Source: Notamacropus eugenii | Taxonomy: Eukaryota > Chordata > Mammalia > Diprotodontia > Macropodidae | Assembly (NCBI RefSeq): GCF_028372415.1 | Contig: NC_092878.1 | Location: 28,998,903-29,062,902 of the forward strand | DNA: 64,000 nucleotides | Direction: 5' to 3' | Shown here: piece after piece, positions 10,715 through 22,189 of the stretch | How positions within the stretch are numbered: the stretch's first letter is position 1 | Layout of the letters: the number at the start of each line of letters is the position of its first letter | Position numbers and translations under genes: made by a program | The notes under the pieces: generated by a model | Databases searched by the model: none | What the model was told of the DNA's origin: nothing | The model's input: only the letters and a program-made list of their open reading frames with translations

Positions 10715-11125
10715 TATCTCTTTAAGATTTGTTAGGTACTTTACATACACTATCTCATTTGTGCCTCATAGCAGTCTTATAATGTAGGTACAAAAGGGCA
10801 TTGTTCCCATTTTACAGGGGAGAAAACTGAAGCCCATGGGTGAAGAGACTTGCTCACGGTCTCATAACTAGTAAGTGTTAAACATGGAATTTTAGCCTGT
10901 TTTTTCCTGTCAACCTAATACTCTAACCACATTACCTCTTATTTTCAGCCTGAATTCAAATCTAGTCTCAATTACTCGCTGTATGACCCTGGGCAAGTCA
11001 TTTAACTTTGATTTGCCTGAGTTTCTTCAACTGTAAAATGGGAACAATTAACTACATAGTATTTAACTGACACAGTATTTGTAAAAAGCACTTAGCTCAG
11101 TACATACCATGTAGTAGGTGCTTTT
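10715..11125. repeat. Two MIR/CORE-SINE copies, minus then plus
   Basis: 10715-10940 is a reversed MIR ('tatctcatttgtgcctcata', 'attttacaggggagaaaact'); 10950-11125 is a forward copy ('ctgggcaagtcatttaactt'). They form a divergent inverted pair. Confidence 0.7.
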
Positions 11126-11130
11126 ATTGC

Positions 11131-11363
11131 CGTTTAGTTGTGTCCAACTCTTGGTGACCCCAGTTGGGGTTTTCTTGGCAAAGACATTGGAGCAGTGTGC
11201 TTTTTTCTTCTCCAGCTCATTTGATAGATGAGGAAACTGAGGCAGGCAGGGTGAAGTGACTTGTCCAGGGTCACACAGCTAGTAAGTGTCCAAGGACGGA
11301 TTTGAATTTAGGTCTTCGTGACTCCAGGTCTGGTGCTCTGTCTACTTTCCCATCCAGCTGCCC
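11131..11363 (-). repeat. MAR1 CORE-SINE
   Basis: Reversed copy: RTE-like tail first ('tagttgtgtccaactcttgg', 'ggggttttcttggcaaagac'), then core, then the tRNA-like head ending 'ccagctgccc'. Confidence 0.85.
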
Positions 11364-11589
11364 TTCCCCATCAATCTTAAATGATATCAAGTTTAAATGA
11401 AATAATATTGTATAGAGAGATTTAAATTCAGTCATAAATAAATGGCTGCTCACAGTAGGTGCTACATAAATGCTGATTCTCTCCCCTTCTCTTCTCCTCT
11501 TACCTCAGCAGTCCATGTAATGTCTCAGTAACTTTCATAGTTGAACAGGATGATGAGACCCTGCAGCCATGAGCGTAATCATCGGGCAT

Positions 11590-11900
11590 TTAAATGTCAC
11601 TTGGTGGTTTACAAAGTGCTTTATGCAAGGTTATCTCATTTAATCCTATAACAACCCTGGGCGATAATTTATTTATACATGTACATATATATACATATAC
11701 ATACACATACCTACTCCTACATATACATACATACATTTTTGTAATAAATGGTTATCTTTTTTTTTTCTCTCGGAGGACACCACTGAGTAACAGGAATAGC
11801 AGGCAAATAAATGTTAAGGACATACGACTCGTAAGGGGCTGAGATAGGATTTGAGCCTAGCTCTTCTGGTCACAGACCTAGCAATTGCTGCTTTGCCCCC
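11590..11900 (-). repeat. MIR copy split by a TACA/TATA microsatellite
   Basis: 'tttacaaagtgctttatgca' to 'aacaaccctgggcgataatt' is MIR; a (TACA)n/(TATACA)n tract fills 11675-11740; the rest resumes about 11830 ('tgagataggatttgagccta'). Confidence 0.55.
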
Positions 11901-12009
11901 TCTGCCTGAGCCTTCTAGAATCTCAGCAGCGATGCGCTCAGAGATGTTACAAGGTGGTACCTCTAGACTTCATTTTCTTCTTTTGTAAAATGAGAGGGTT
12001 CAACTGACA

Positions 12010-12493
12010 CTAGTGGTGTCCAACTCGAATAGAATCTGAGCTCTGTAGGGCTGCATATTGGCTTAGAAAATCACAAATTAACATTATCATGGTTGTTGTA
12101 TGTATGTATATGCATAAAATATTTTCATTTGTGTCTGACTCTTTGTGACCCTATTTGGGATTTTCTTGGCAGAGATACTGGAGTGGTTTGCCATTTCCTT
12201 CTCCAGCTCATTTTACAAATGAGGTAAACCTCAGGCAAACCCTGAGGCAAATAGGGTTAAGTGACAGGGTTAAGTCACACATCTAGTGTCTGAGGCCAGA
12301 TTTGAACTTGGGAAGATGAGTCTTTCTGACTTCAAACCCAGCACTCTGTCCACTGTGCCACCTAGTTGCCCCATTACATATTATATATAAAATACTATGC
12401 ATTTATTTTGTTAAACATTTCCTAATTCTGTTTAAATATAGTGCCAACCTTATTCAGAGTTGTGCAGGCTTGCCTTTGAGTTTGACACTTCTG
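12010..12493. mobile_element. Non-autonomous hAT (Charlie-like) element split by a MAR1
   Basis: Ends are imperfect inverted repeats: 'ctagtggtgtccaactcgaa' on the left and 'tgagtttgacacttctg' on the right, the CAG(G/A)GGTGTC...CTC type of Charlie-like hAT elements. The middle is interrupted by a MAR1 SINE at 12090-12372, so the SINE is younger. No clear target-site duplication survives. Confidence 0.6.
12090..12372 (-). repeat. MAR1 CORE-SINE inside a hAT element
   Basis: 'gtgtctgactctttgtgacc', 'gattttcttggcagagatac', and at the far end 'gtccactgtgccacctagtt' show a reversed complete copy. A short 'gaggtaaacctcaggcaaaccctgaggcaaa' local duplication is visible within its core (each half is about 10 bp). 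Confidence 0.85.
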
Positions 12494-12628
12494 AACAAGA
12501 TTACTGATGAGATCCGTTTTATCCCTGAGTCTGTGATCCTTTTGTCTTGAGACTAGCCAGGCCAGGTTTTCCTAAACTTTTAAAACTATGTACTCCTCCC
12601 CCTCCATGTTTTCTGAGATGTCCTAGAT

Positions 12629-12787
12629 CAGGGGTGGAGAACCTTTGACCTCAAAGCCACATGTGGCCCTCTAGGTCCTCAAGTATGGCCCTTTGACTGA
12701 ATCCACACTTCTCAGTCAAAGGGCCACACTTGAGGACCTAGAGGGCCACATGTGGTCTTGAGGCCTCAGGCAGGTTGCCTACTCCTG
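12629..12787. mobile_element. hAT-type MITE forming a near-perfect hairpin
   Basis: Left end 'caggggtggagaacctttga', right end 'caggttgcctactcctg'. The two arms (about 70 bp each, meeting around 12700-12715) are nearly complementary: 'ccctctaggtcctcaagt' on the left pairs with 'acttgaggacctagaggg' on the right. CAGGGGT ends and a flanking CTAGA core on both sides fit a Charlie-like hAT with 8-bp target sites. Related copies: 15650-15833, 20779-20966, 47800-47936. Confidence 0.8.
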
Positions 12788-12849
12788 ATCTAGACCGTGG
12801 TAGTTTTGTTTTGTGTAAGTCGGAGTGAGAGCCCTTTTCAGGTTTCTTA

Positions 12850-13262
12850 TACTGACCTCCCCTACATACAGTCTAGCTGTACTGATCTCGCTGTTCTCAC
12901 CACGTGCCGTATCTTCCACATTCATGCTTTAGCACTGGCTGTGCCCAGTCCAGGAGAAATGCTCTCTCTTTTCACCTTGGCCTCCTGCTTTCCCTGCCTT
13001 CTTCAAGACTCAGCTTGTAATCCCACCTTCTTTCAGAAGCTTTTTTCCTGGTCCCTTCAACTGCTCGTGCCTTCTCCTCTGAGATTATTTTCTGTATACT
13101 CTGCATGTATCTGGCATGTACATCATTCCTTGTATGTTGTATTAGAATATAAGCTCATGAGGGCAGGGACCATGGTGGGTTTGGTTTTTGTTTATTTCTT
13201 TTTCCTCTTTCGGTTCTAGCCCCAGGGATTAGCACAGTTCCTGGCACAGAGTAATAAACTCT
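12850..13262 (+). mobile_element. L2 3' end
   Basis: Ends 'gaatataagctcatgagggc', 'agcacagttcctggcacaga', 'gtaataaactcttactgac', the classic L2 3' end. The 140-residue open frame at 12797-13219 is only decayed LINE sequence. Confidence 0.8.
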
Positions 13263-13449
13263 TACTGACATGATTTGGTGGCAGTAGGGATTGACTTTTT
13301 TCTGCTTGAGTGTTGGGTAGGACTTTGAAAAACAGACTAAAGTAATAAAGAGGGTAAGGAGAGAACTAGTAAAAGAAGAGGAAGAAAAGAATAAGGGAAA
13401 AAGTAGAGAGAGAGGAAAAGAAAAAACTGGCAGAAGAGCAGTCACAATT

Positions 13450-13630
13450 GTTGTTTCTTTCCTGTTCCGAGAGGACCAAAATTACGTCATGATGTTGGGG
13501 GTCAAGGTATGATGTGTCCAGCTGTGGCTGATCGTACCAGTTAGAACAAGGAGGGGTCAGTAGACAAAAAGTTTGGATGAACATTTGGGGCTGGAGATGT
13601 CTCTAAATTTGCACATCTTGTGTTTGAGTT
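13450..13630 (-). mobile_element. Old non-L1 LINE fragment
   Basis: Shares 'ggtcaaggtatgatgtgtcc', 'agctgtggctgat' and 'gagatgtctctaaatttgca' with 50080-50190, where the minus strand codes for a LINE polymerase C-terminus. Clade not settled. Confidence 0.5.
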
Positions 13631-13639
13631 ACTTTTATT

Positions 13640-14385
13640 CTGTTTAGCAGTGGGACAGTAAAGGAAAGAAAAAGGGATAATTTAATTTTTGCATTGCTTC
13701 AATTTATAGTTTTGGAGAGCTGTCTTTTATATGGCTGGATGGAAGGGGGGAGATGAGGGATGGCTTAGCGCTGGAACTCATTCACAGGTGGTTTCGCTAC
13801 CTGCAGCATGACTATCTCCTAGAGGTCCATTTTGTTGTAAAGCTATTTCCTTAGTATGGCCCAACTAAAATTGTCTACATTGGTCTAGATTGTTTCCTTG
13901 AACTAATGATTTTCTAATTCCTGGAAAACAGAAGTTAGGTACCTACCCATGAATAGTTAGATTCAGGAAAAACATGCCTGAGTAGCCTGTAGCCAAAGTA
14001 AGAGATAGATCACTCTAGCTTAGCAAACATGTTTGAAGTTCCTGCTGCATGCAGAACACTGTTTTAAGAACTGAGAGTCAGAAAAATATACATAAGACAG
14101 TCTATGTGAACTCCTCATTTGTCTTATCATCTAAAAGGAGGCTATGTTATGTATACCAATAATTATAAATGTAACAAAATCATATATTTATATAACGGCA
14201 TAAGGGTAATTATGTCAGGGGGATAAGTGAAGTCTATGGAAGAGGTAGTATTTGAGTTGGGTTTTACAGGATGGATAGGAATTTAACAGGTAGGAGATGG
14301 GAGGGAAAGATGATCACAGATTGAGCTAGAGCTGGAAAGGACTTCTAGGCCATCTAGTCCAATTTATTTTACAAGTGAGGTAGTT
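13640..14385. other. Intron 1 DNA with old LINE and MIR traces
   Basis: 13640-14010 not recognised. 14020-14290 reads like a minus-strand L2-type LINE ('ttgagttgggttttacagga'). 14305-14385 is a MIR-type scrap ('gagctggaaaggacttctag'). Confidence 0.45.
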
Positions 14386-15649
14386 GAGGTCCTTTGTAAA
14401 TCTTTGTTTTAAGTTTACTTCTTTTTTACCATACATCATTAGATTCTGCTTTTTGATCCATTCTGCCCCAGGTGAGTTTAATCTATTTCCATTCTTGGTT
14501 CTTATTAATTATGCATTTTTCTCCATCATATCCTCATAATTTTTCCTCCCTTTCTCCCTCTATTGTTTGTTTGTTTTTTAGCATTGGAATTTATCTTTTT
14601 TGTAATTGTTTTAAATGAGTAGTTACAACGACAATTACTTTGATCAACCACTGGAATTTTTAGGCTTTATATTAGTGGCCATTAAGTCTAACTCCAAAAC
14701 TACAAAAATGGAAATGACTCTTAAAAGCTGGGACCTTAATTTTTAAAATGAAATTTTTCTTCAACCAACAAAAATCCCCCCTTCCCTTCTCTCACTTCTT
14801 CCAGTTGAGAAAGATCTTCTTCCATTTTTGCAAAGGAGGAGGAAAAAACATAAAAATAATCTATGATTGAAGTGCTGTACTCCTCCTCTCATGCTTCCCT
14901 CTTTACCTAGGCCAGACTCTGGTCTTCTGTTCTCATTTTTCAGTCTCTGACTATGACTATTTCCCTGTTGAGTGCAATGTATTTTCAATGGTATTCTGAT
15001 AAATGTTTAACAACTGACTCTTTGGGGAGAGGGAGAAGTACACATGACACACTTTCAAGTTAAATCTGCATCACTTTTTTTAAGGCTTGGCAATTAAAAA
15101 AAAACAAATCCAACCTGGATTTGTAGTGTCATCCAAGGTCTAAATGCTCATGCTGAAAATTTAATAATTGGCTCTCCTGAGCTGGTTTGAGCTGGCTCCA
15201 GCACGCTCCCTGTATATTTCTACACTAGATTCTTTCTGTGTATGTGCATGCATGTGCATGTACACAAGTGTATGCATTTTACTTTGTCAAATTAAGATTA
15301 AGGCTTGATTCTTGCTTGTTCATCTTATCTTTCTTACTCTTCTCATGTATCTCAATTATGACAAATACTAAGATCCTTCCCCATCATCCTCATTTCTTCC
15401 CTAGTACATTCCTCTTCCCCCCTCCCTTAAAACCAGTAAAGTAGAACAAAATACCACCTGTGACCCATGTTTGTCTTAACTCCCTCTGTGACTCTTGAAG
15501 ACACTGAAATAATGCAGGGACACATATCTTCTAGTTCTTTTAGCCTCTTCTAATTACTCAAAGGTATACCTTTCTAGGTTTCTTTTAACTCCTGTGTTTG
15601 CATTTCAAAGTTTCTACTCCGCTATGGTCTTTTCATCAGGAATACTTGA

Positions 15650-15833
15650 ACACTCCACATGGGACCCTGAGGCCGCATGTGGCCCTCTAGGTCCTCAAAT
15701 GTGGCCCTTTGATTGAATCCAAACTTCACAGAATAAATTCCCTTAGTAAAAGGATTTGTTTTGTAAAACCTGGACTCAGGCAAAGGGCTACACCCAAGGA
15801 CGTAGAAGGCCTTGAGGCTGCTGGTTCCACATT
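15650..15833. mobile_element. hAT-type MITE copy
   Basis: 'gcatgtggccctctaggtcc' and 'aatgtggccctttgattgaa' on the left, 'gtaaaacctggactcaggca' and 'ccttgaggctgctggttcca' on the right: the same family as 12629-12787 but with the longer loop ('ttagtaaaaggatttgtttt'). Confidence 0.75.
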
Positions 15834-16649
15834 CTTGTGTCTATTCTATTAAAGATCCATTTTCCCTCAGAGGATTATATTCATTTTTGCAAGATAATAT
15901 CTTCTTTATCTTGCACCCCTTGCCTTGTCATATTCTAAGACTTTTCTTTCTTTGTAATAATTGCAGCATAGTTTTTTGTGATCTGATTCTTTAGTACTTT
16001 GAACTCTGTCTTTCTTGATGCTAGTGATATTTTTTCTTTGACTTGAAAATTCCAGATGCTGGCTATAATTTTGGGGTGTTCAGACGGAGTTTCTTTCAGT
16101 AGGTAATTGGTAGATTCTGTTTTCACTTTGACCTCTGGGTCTGATAGAACTGATTTTTTTTTTTTATAGGATACCCAATCTTTCTTGGTTTTGGTTTTAT
16201 CAATGATTTTTTGGAAATCTGATTCTTAAATTATTTCTCCCCAATTTGTTTTCCTGCCAGTTGCTTTAGACTGTAAATAACTTTACATTTTCTTTTATTT
16301 TTTCAATCTTTTTATTTGAGTTTAATGTTTCTTATTATCTCAGAGTAGATGAATTTTGTTCACTACATTCTATTTTTGAGGTAGTTCATTGGGTAAGGTC
16401 TTCCACTTTCTTTTCTGAGCTCTTTATTATCATTTCAATTTTTTCTTTCTGAATTCTCATTTTATTATGTCTTCATTCATCTCTTGCTTCATTTCCTCCA
16501 GACATTCTTGTTATCCATGTCGACAAGTCATTATTATCCCCTCTGATGTTCTGCTTATGCTTGTGGAATTTACTTTCTTTTTCTGGGTTGATCTCTAGGG
16601 GTTTTCTTAGTCTATAATATTTCTTAAAATATTTTTTATTTCATTAAAT

Positions 16650-16925
16650 ATTTCCCAATTATTTTTTAAACATTCATTTTAAAAATTTTGAGTTCCAAAA
16701 TCTCTTCTTTCATTCTTCCTCTTTGAGAAGGCAAGAAATTTTGATATTTATTATACATTTGAAGTCATGAGAAACATTTTCATGTTAGTCATGTTGCAAA
16801 AGAAAACAGACAAAAAAAAACAACCAAGAAAAAGAAGATAAAAAAACATCCTTCAGTTTATATTCAGGTTTTATCAGTTCTCTCTGGAGGTAAATAGCAT
16901 TTTTCATCAACCCCATAATTTTTTT
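16650..16925 (-). mobile_element. L1 3' UTR inside the older L1/HAL1-like element
   Basis: 'ttttgagttccaaaatctct', 'tgttagtcatgttgcaaaag' and 'tttatattcaggttttatca' match the reversed L1 3' UTR of the other copies. Confidence 0.7.
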
Positions 16926-17789
16926 TTTTTATTGTGAACAGTGTTCTCTTTTGTTGACTCATATTTTAGCCTTGGTTATTTATTTATTGGAACTTTGTGC
17001 CAGGGGCCATACTGTGCCCCTCTGGTACTCTTTGGTAGTAGGGTAGGCTTTGTTTGGTCCTTTCCTTTCTATGGTCTGGATGCTGCTGCTCCTGCTTCTC
17101 TAGCTTTAGTACCTTAGACAAGGCCCACCCTTGGCCTCAATTCCCAGCTTCCGTCTCCATGTTGTAGTGGTCTGTTGGAGGTGCTGGCTTCTGATCTCTT
17201 CCTCCTTCTCCATCTACAGTCTTCATTCAGGAGTTGGTTCCTTCCCTTCTGTATGGCCCTGCCAGGCCCTAGTGAGATGTTGGTGATTGTGCTGGTTTCA
17301 GGCCTCTTTCAAGGTGCTAGGCTCTGATTTGGCTGTATTTCCTACTGTGGCTCCTAGAACTCTGATATGCATAGTTGTCCCCAAATATGATGACTCATGA
17401 CAACTGGTTGTGTTCCCTGCACCATTTTGGATGGATCAGTCAAGATCCCACTGGTTTTTCTGTGGAGCTTTCTTTGGCATCTGACCCTCATTCTCCACCC
17501 CTTGACATCTTCATTCAGACCATCTTTCAGGCTTTAGATCTCTTTAACCAAAGTTCATGCTGTCTTCCATGACCTTTCTTCCAGTGCCTGAGGCTGTGCT
17601 GGCCTGGGCTGTGTGTGAAGAATTAGTTAGGGTTCTCTTCAATTTTCTAGGTCAGTGCTCGTCTTGTGCCCTTTTTAGTTATTTGCTGGGGTATATGTGT
17701 GAGGTATGGGTGACCTTTCATGTCACCATCTTAACCAGAAGGCCCTTTATTTACTATTGCTGTTATTATAACAGATCTGGGGACTAGGA

Positions 17790-18055
17790 AGGAAAATATT
17801 GTCTGAGTCAGGGAGTTAAATGAACAGGGTCCACAAGGAGCAGGGTGAGGAGAACCACAAAGGCAGGAGCCCTAAAGCTTTAACTGACATTTGCTGAATG
17901 TAAAGAATCAGTCTGAAGCCACTTCATCAAGGATGCCCCCACCCCTCACCTGCTCATCTAAAGGCTGAGCCACTGTGACTTGTACATGTTTCTAATTTGA
18001 TGGCAAATCAGGAAGATAGGGTAGGAGATTAGTGAGTAGGAAATATGGCACTTGA
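17790..18055. other. Unassigned intron 1 DNA
   Basis: No coding potential or repeat I can name. Confidence 0.4.
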
Positions 18056-18059
18056 TCAG

Positions 18060-18700
18060 ATATGAGAGTGTATCAGAAAGTACCCCAACATGCACCAGGG
18101 GCCTGCTATCACAGGTTCTTAGATCTGCATTTATAAAAGGAAAATAACTTTCAAGGTTTTAACAATCACTTTAATCAAGCTCATGTATCATTTTTTTAAC
18201 CAAGTACATATATCATTCAGTTACTTCAGGGAGTCAGCACTCTGAATTTCAAAGAAAATACAGAGAAATCAAAAGATCAACAGACATGACTTCCTCTGCC
18301 TGAATTCAACCAACAATTGGACTTCAACTGTCTGACTAAAGTTACCAGAGAGGGAAGCATGACATCTGGGTTCTCAAAACTGGGGGGCTCCTTAGCAGCT
18401 TCCCAGAGTCCTCATCTGGCACTCAAACCTTCTTATCAAAAATTAAGCCCCAAAGTAAAACCTCAACTCAGAGTATTTATACCTTTTTTTAGAGCCAGAG
18501 GGCATCACAACCCTTTGACCTGGTGTCTCAATAGAAAAAACAAAAGGTACTAGGGACCTTTCTACAAAACAACTCCCCTAATCAAGCTTCCCACCATGGG
18601 CAGACCCATCAGTGCTCGAGAAAGATCCTTAATCACATTAAAATAATTAAGGATAAAAATACATACACTGTTTCTAGTTAAAGAAACTCTGATTTCTGTA
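18060..18700 (-). mobile_element. Solo LTR of an endogenous retrovirus-like element
   Basis: Shares three blocks, in order, with the plus-strand copy at 46112-46558. On the minus strand they are: 'cttgattaggggagt', 'tcaaagggttgtgatgccct' just before a TATA box ('ggtataaatactctgag', plus-strand 18467-18484), and 'gaacctgtgatagcaggccc' (plus-strand 18103-18122). A TATA box about 380 bp from one end fits an LTR promoter. No internal retroviral genes are visible; old and decayed. Confidence 0.55.
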
Positions 18701-18779
18701 CTTTACCACTTGTAAAGACTCTTGATTGATAAAGGCAAGATTCAATCAGAGACACTTGATTATACTAAAACAAAAACAA

Positions 18780-19340
18780 CAAAAGATCATATTTTGATTG
18801 CCATCACCAAGAGGTAAGAAGAAAGGAAGGAGTCAAAGATAATTAAGGTTTTTGATCATAAGAAACTGGCAGAATGGTTGTGCTTCAGAAAGATGTGGTG
18901 AAGTAACAAGAAGGAGATTTTGAGGGAATTACAATAAGTTCAGTTTTGGACATGTCAGCCTCGAAATTCAGATTATTTCTTTTAGTAGATATGTGCTTTA
19001 GTTATTTGGAGATGTGGGTCTGGAGCTCAAGAGAGAGGCCCCTGGTTGGTGATAAAGATTTAGGAGAATCATCTGCCCAGACATGTGGGAGTGAATGAGA
19101 TTACCAAGGGAGTAAACGTGGAGAGACAAGACAAGGATGCCAAGGACGAGAAGTAAGCAAAGGAGACAGAGAAGGAGTGTTAGAGAGGAAAAAAAAATAC
19201 AAGATGTGTCGTGTGGCAAGGGGCGGGGGAGACAGAGAGTGGGAGAAATAGAGAGCAGAAGGAAGAGCTGGTCTGTAGGGTCAAATACTGTAAAGAGGTC
19301 AAGGGAGAATAAAAACTTACAAAAAAATAAGGATATTGGA
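18780..19340 (-). mobile_element. L2-type LINE fragment
   Basis: Reversed L2 features: 'caataagttcagttttggac', 'gatttaggagaatcatctgc', 'gtcaaatactgtaaagaggt'. The same order occurs at 45800-46760. Confidence 0.6.
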
Positions 19341-19344
19341 TTTG

Positions 19345-19890
19345 TGAAGAGACGATGAGTGAGTGACCTCTAGATCTAAATAGAACAGTAAGCTAGGATC
19401 CAGATGGTAGGGGGTTTGAAAGAAGTAGAGGCATTAAGTGGAAACAGCTGTCCCCACCCCCACCCTGCAAACCCATCAGTGAGTGCCTGCTTATTTGAAC
19501 TGGTCCCCAGAAAAAATGAATGACAGACCAATTTTTGGACATTTCCCCTCATCAAACATCCCTCCCCTTTCACTGGGTGTCCCAAAAGTCTTCTCATTTC
19601 ATATTATCTCTCAAAGCTGTGTACCACATTCTGTTTTGTTTTACCTTTCACTTCATCCTATTCAGAATTTCCAAAATTTACCCTAATTTGAAATTCTAAG
19701 TCCAGACTTTGTCCCATTTCTGTAGGGACTAGTACTCAGAAAGGCTGTTTAACAGAACAGCAATATTGTAAACCAATTCACGCTAACATGTGAAAGATTC
19801 AACCTTTCTCAGAGGTTTGCATTTGAGGTAAATCTTAGATACTAAATAGCAGGCAGGTAGAAGGTATAGAGAGGCTTTCCCAGCATCAGC
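19345..19890. other. Unassigned intron 1 DNA
   Basis: No gene or recognised repeat. 'ggtgtcccaaaagtctt' near 19578 looks like a DNA-transposon end but lacks a visible partner. Confidence 0.35.
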
Positions 19891-20778
19891 CTGGCAGCCA
19901 ATAAACATTTATTAAGCACCTACTATGTGCCTGGCACTGTGCAAAATGCTGGGGTTCCAAGGAAAGAGAAAAGACAGTCCCTATGTTTGAGGAGCTCCAT
20001 AGGGCTGTGGCTTATTTTGCTTAGGCAAGGAATAAGGCATTTCCTTAAGGGGGCTATTGGAAGCAAAGCTGCTTCAGCTTTCCCAGGGAGGTTGGGCTGC
20101 TATGGAATTCCCTGGGTTTTATTAGTTTCCTATATCTCTACACTGCTTGACTTAAATTAGCCTAGAATTATCTCAAGGATATTTTTCTGTCAATCAATCA
20201 AGTATTTATTAAGTATGGCAGGCACTGTATTAGGCACAAAATGAAATGGTCCCTGCTCCTAAGAAGCTTATGTTCTATGGGCGCATCAGCAAGAAGATAT
20301 GTTTGTATACGTACACATACAGAATTTATTCATACATGCACACAGATGCTTTACAGATGTGTACACATGTATGTGGTATGCATATATACACATGATATAT
20401 AACTGTCTGAATACATATGCAGGATACATATAAAGAGGATATGTACAAATAACAAAATTGTTCAATTCAGGGTAGTTTGAGAGGAAGGACACTAGTAGGT
20501 GAAGGGGTCAGCCAAAGCTTCACGTAAGAGGGTCATGCTTGAGCTCAGACTTAAGGGAAGAGAGGAATCCTATGGGGCCAAGGTGAGGAAGGAACACCTG
20601 CTAGGCATGGGGCTCAAAGCCTCCTGTACAAAGGCAAAGAGAGGGCAGATGGAGTGTCGTGTGTGAGAAACTGAGAGAAGGCCACTTTGCTCACATCCGA
20701 ATTGCAGGAGATGAGGAATGTTCAAAGAGATTGGAAAGGTAGGTTGGGATCAGGTCACACAGGATTCTAGAAGCTAAC

Positions 20779-20966
20779 CAGGGGTGGGGAACCTGTGGCC
20801 TTGAGGCCAAGTTTCTGAATTCAAGTTTTGACTGAGTTCAAGTTTTACAGAACAAATCTTTTTACTAAGGGGATTTGTTCTGTGAGGTTTGGATTCAGTC
20901 AGAGAGCCACACTTGAGGACCTAGAGGACCAAACATGACCTCAAGGCTGCAGGTTTTCCACTCCTG
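20779..20966. mobile_element. hAT-type MITE with a recognisable target-site duplication
   Basis: Ends 'caggggtggggaacctgtgg' and 'caggttttccactcctg'. Flanks: 'agctaac' on the left and 'agctaaac' on the right, an 8-bp duplication with one base lost. The loop holds 'aaatctttttactaagggga'. Confidence 0.8.
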
Positions 20967-21020
20967 AGCTAAACAGACAATTTTATACTTGATTCTAGAC
21001 ACAATAGGAAGGCCACTGGA

Positions 21021-21480
21021 GTTAATGATAAATAGTAATAGTGATAATATAATAGAATTGATATAGTGCCTACTATGTGCCAGGCATGATGCAAATGCTT
21101 TACAGCTATCTCATTTGATCCCCATGACAATCTTACTATCATTATCCCCATTTTACAGTTTAGGAAACTGAGGCAAACAAAGGTTAAGTGACTTACCCTA
21201 GGTCACACAGTTAGTAATAATAATTATTGTTATTATAATGGCCAACATTTTACATGGCACTATGTGGGGGGCACTGTGCTAAGCATCTTACAGACATTAT
21301 CTCATTTAATTCTCAACAATCCTGGGAAGTTGCCATTATTATTGCTACTTTATAGATAAGGAAGCTGAGGCAGAGGTCAGCCTACCCATAGTCATACAGC
21401 TAGGAAGTGTCTGCGGCTGGACTTGAACTCAGGTCTTCACGATTCCAGGCTCAGCTCTCTACCCACTGCATCATTGCTAC
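21021..21480 (-). repeat. Two tandem MIR/CORE-SINE copies
   Basis: 21050-21220 ('gcctactatgtgccaggcat', 'cattttacagtttaggaaac') and 21240-21475 ('tatctcatttaattctcaac', 'tttatagataaggaagctga') are both reversed copies. Confidence 0.7.
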
Positions 21481-21861
21481 CTCTCGTTTATAGAATAGGG
21501 TTGTCTGCACCTGAGAAACGTCATTCTGGTAGAAATGTGGAAGATAAACTGAAGTTGGAAGAGCCTCAGGGCAGTGAGACTGGTGAGGAGGCTTGTTGCA
21601 GTAATCTAGGTAATGAAGTGATGAGGGCTGGGTAAGTAGCGAAGAGGGATCAGAGAGACTGTCAAGTTAGAAGTGGCAGAGCTTGGCAACTGATTGGATA
21701 TGTGGAATGAGGGAGAGTGAGGAGGCCAGGTGAATGCCAAGGAGAACCTGACCTTCAGGTGAACATCAAGTGAGATATGTATAAAGTGCTTATCATGGTG
21801 CCTGGCACATAGTAGGTGCTATAGAAATGCTATCTAGAATTGTTACTCCTTCTACTCCTCT

Positions 21862-21878
21862 TACTACTACTGCTACTG

Positions 21879-21921
<43 letters not shown>

Positions 21922-21933
21922 CACTACTGCTAT
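21862..21933. repeat. (TAC)n trinucleotide microsatellite
   Basis: About 24 near-uninterrupted TAC/CTA units with a few TGC interruptions near each end. Gives long poly-Ser reading on the other strand, which is not coding. Confidence 0.95.
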
Positions 21934-22189
21934 TAGAAAATGGTAGTGCCTTCTGCAGAAATTGAGAAGTTTTTAAGAGGGGTAGGGTTGGGGAGGAAAG
22001 ACAAAGAATTTGGTTTTGGACATACTGCATTCAGAACTGCTTGCATTTCAAGGGTAGTCAGTGGGTTAACATGGTGTTGCCTCTGTGTAGACAGCAGGGT
22101 GGCATGTTTATTGCCCTCCTGTAGTCTTTCAATTTTATGCACATCTATGATTAATGTTGCCTTTGCTGCTTAGTTTTAGAGAGGCTGGG

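Larger units (their letters stand above)
14390..17775 (-). mobile_element. Old L1/HAL1-like element with 5' UTR and ORF1 remains
   Basis: Read on the minus strand: the 5' end is at about 17740-17775, where the plus strand reads 'gtcaccatcttaaccagaag' (the 'AAGATGG' start type of marsupial L1). A long GC-richer 5' region follows (17000-17740), then ORF1 remains: coiled-coil-like sequence around 16400-16600 and, at 15935-16126, IWNFQVKEKISLASRKTEFK, which is homologous to NSQVKEKILQAARKKQFKY of the intact ORF1 at 54958-55884. No ORF2 was recognised further left, so it may be a HAL1. Interrupted by an L1 3' UTR (16650-16925) and a hAT MITE (15650-15833). Confidence 0.6.
19895..22045 (-). mobile_element. 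Long decayed L2-type LINE broken by several insertions
   Basis: 3' end on the left: 'ttattaagcacctactatgt', 'gcctggcactgtgcaaaatg', repeated near 20195-20300. Body pieces: 'gtaggttgggatcaggtcac' (20740), 'gcttgttgcagtaatctagg' (21591), 'tttggttttggacatactgc' (22009). Insertions: hAT MITE (20779-20966), two MIR copies (21021-21480) and a trinucleotide tract (21862-21933). Confidence 0.6.

Noticed and set aside
12797..13219. 140-codon plus-strand ORF
   Set aside because: Covers an L2 3' end; no host protein resemblance.
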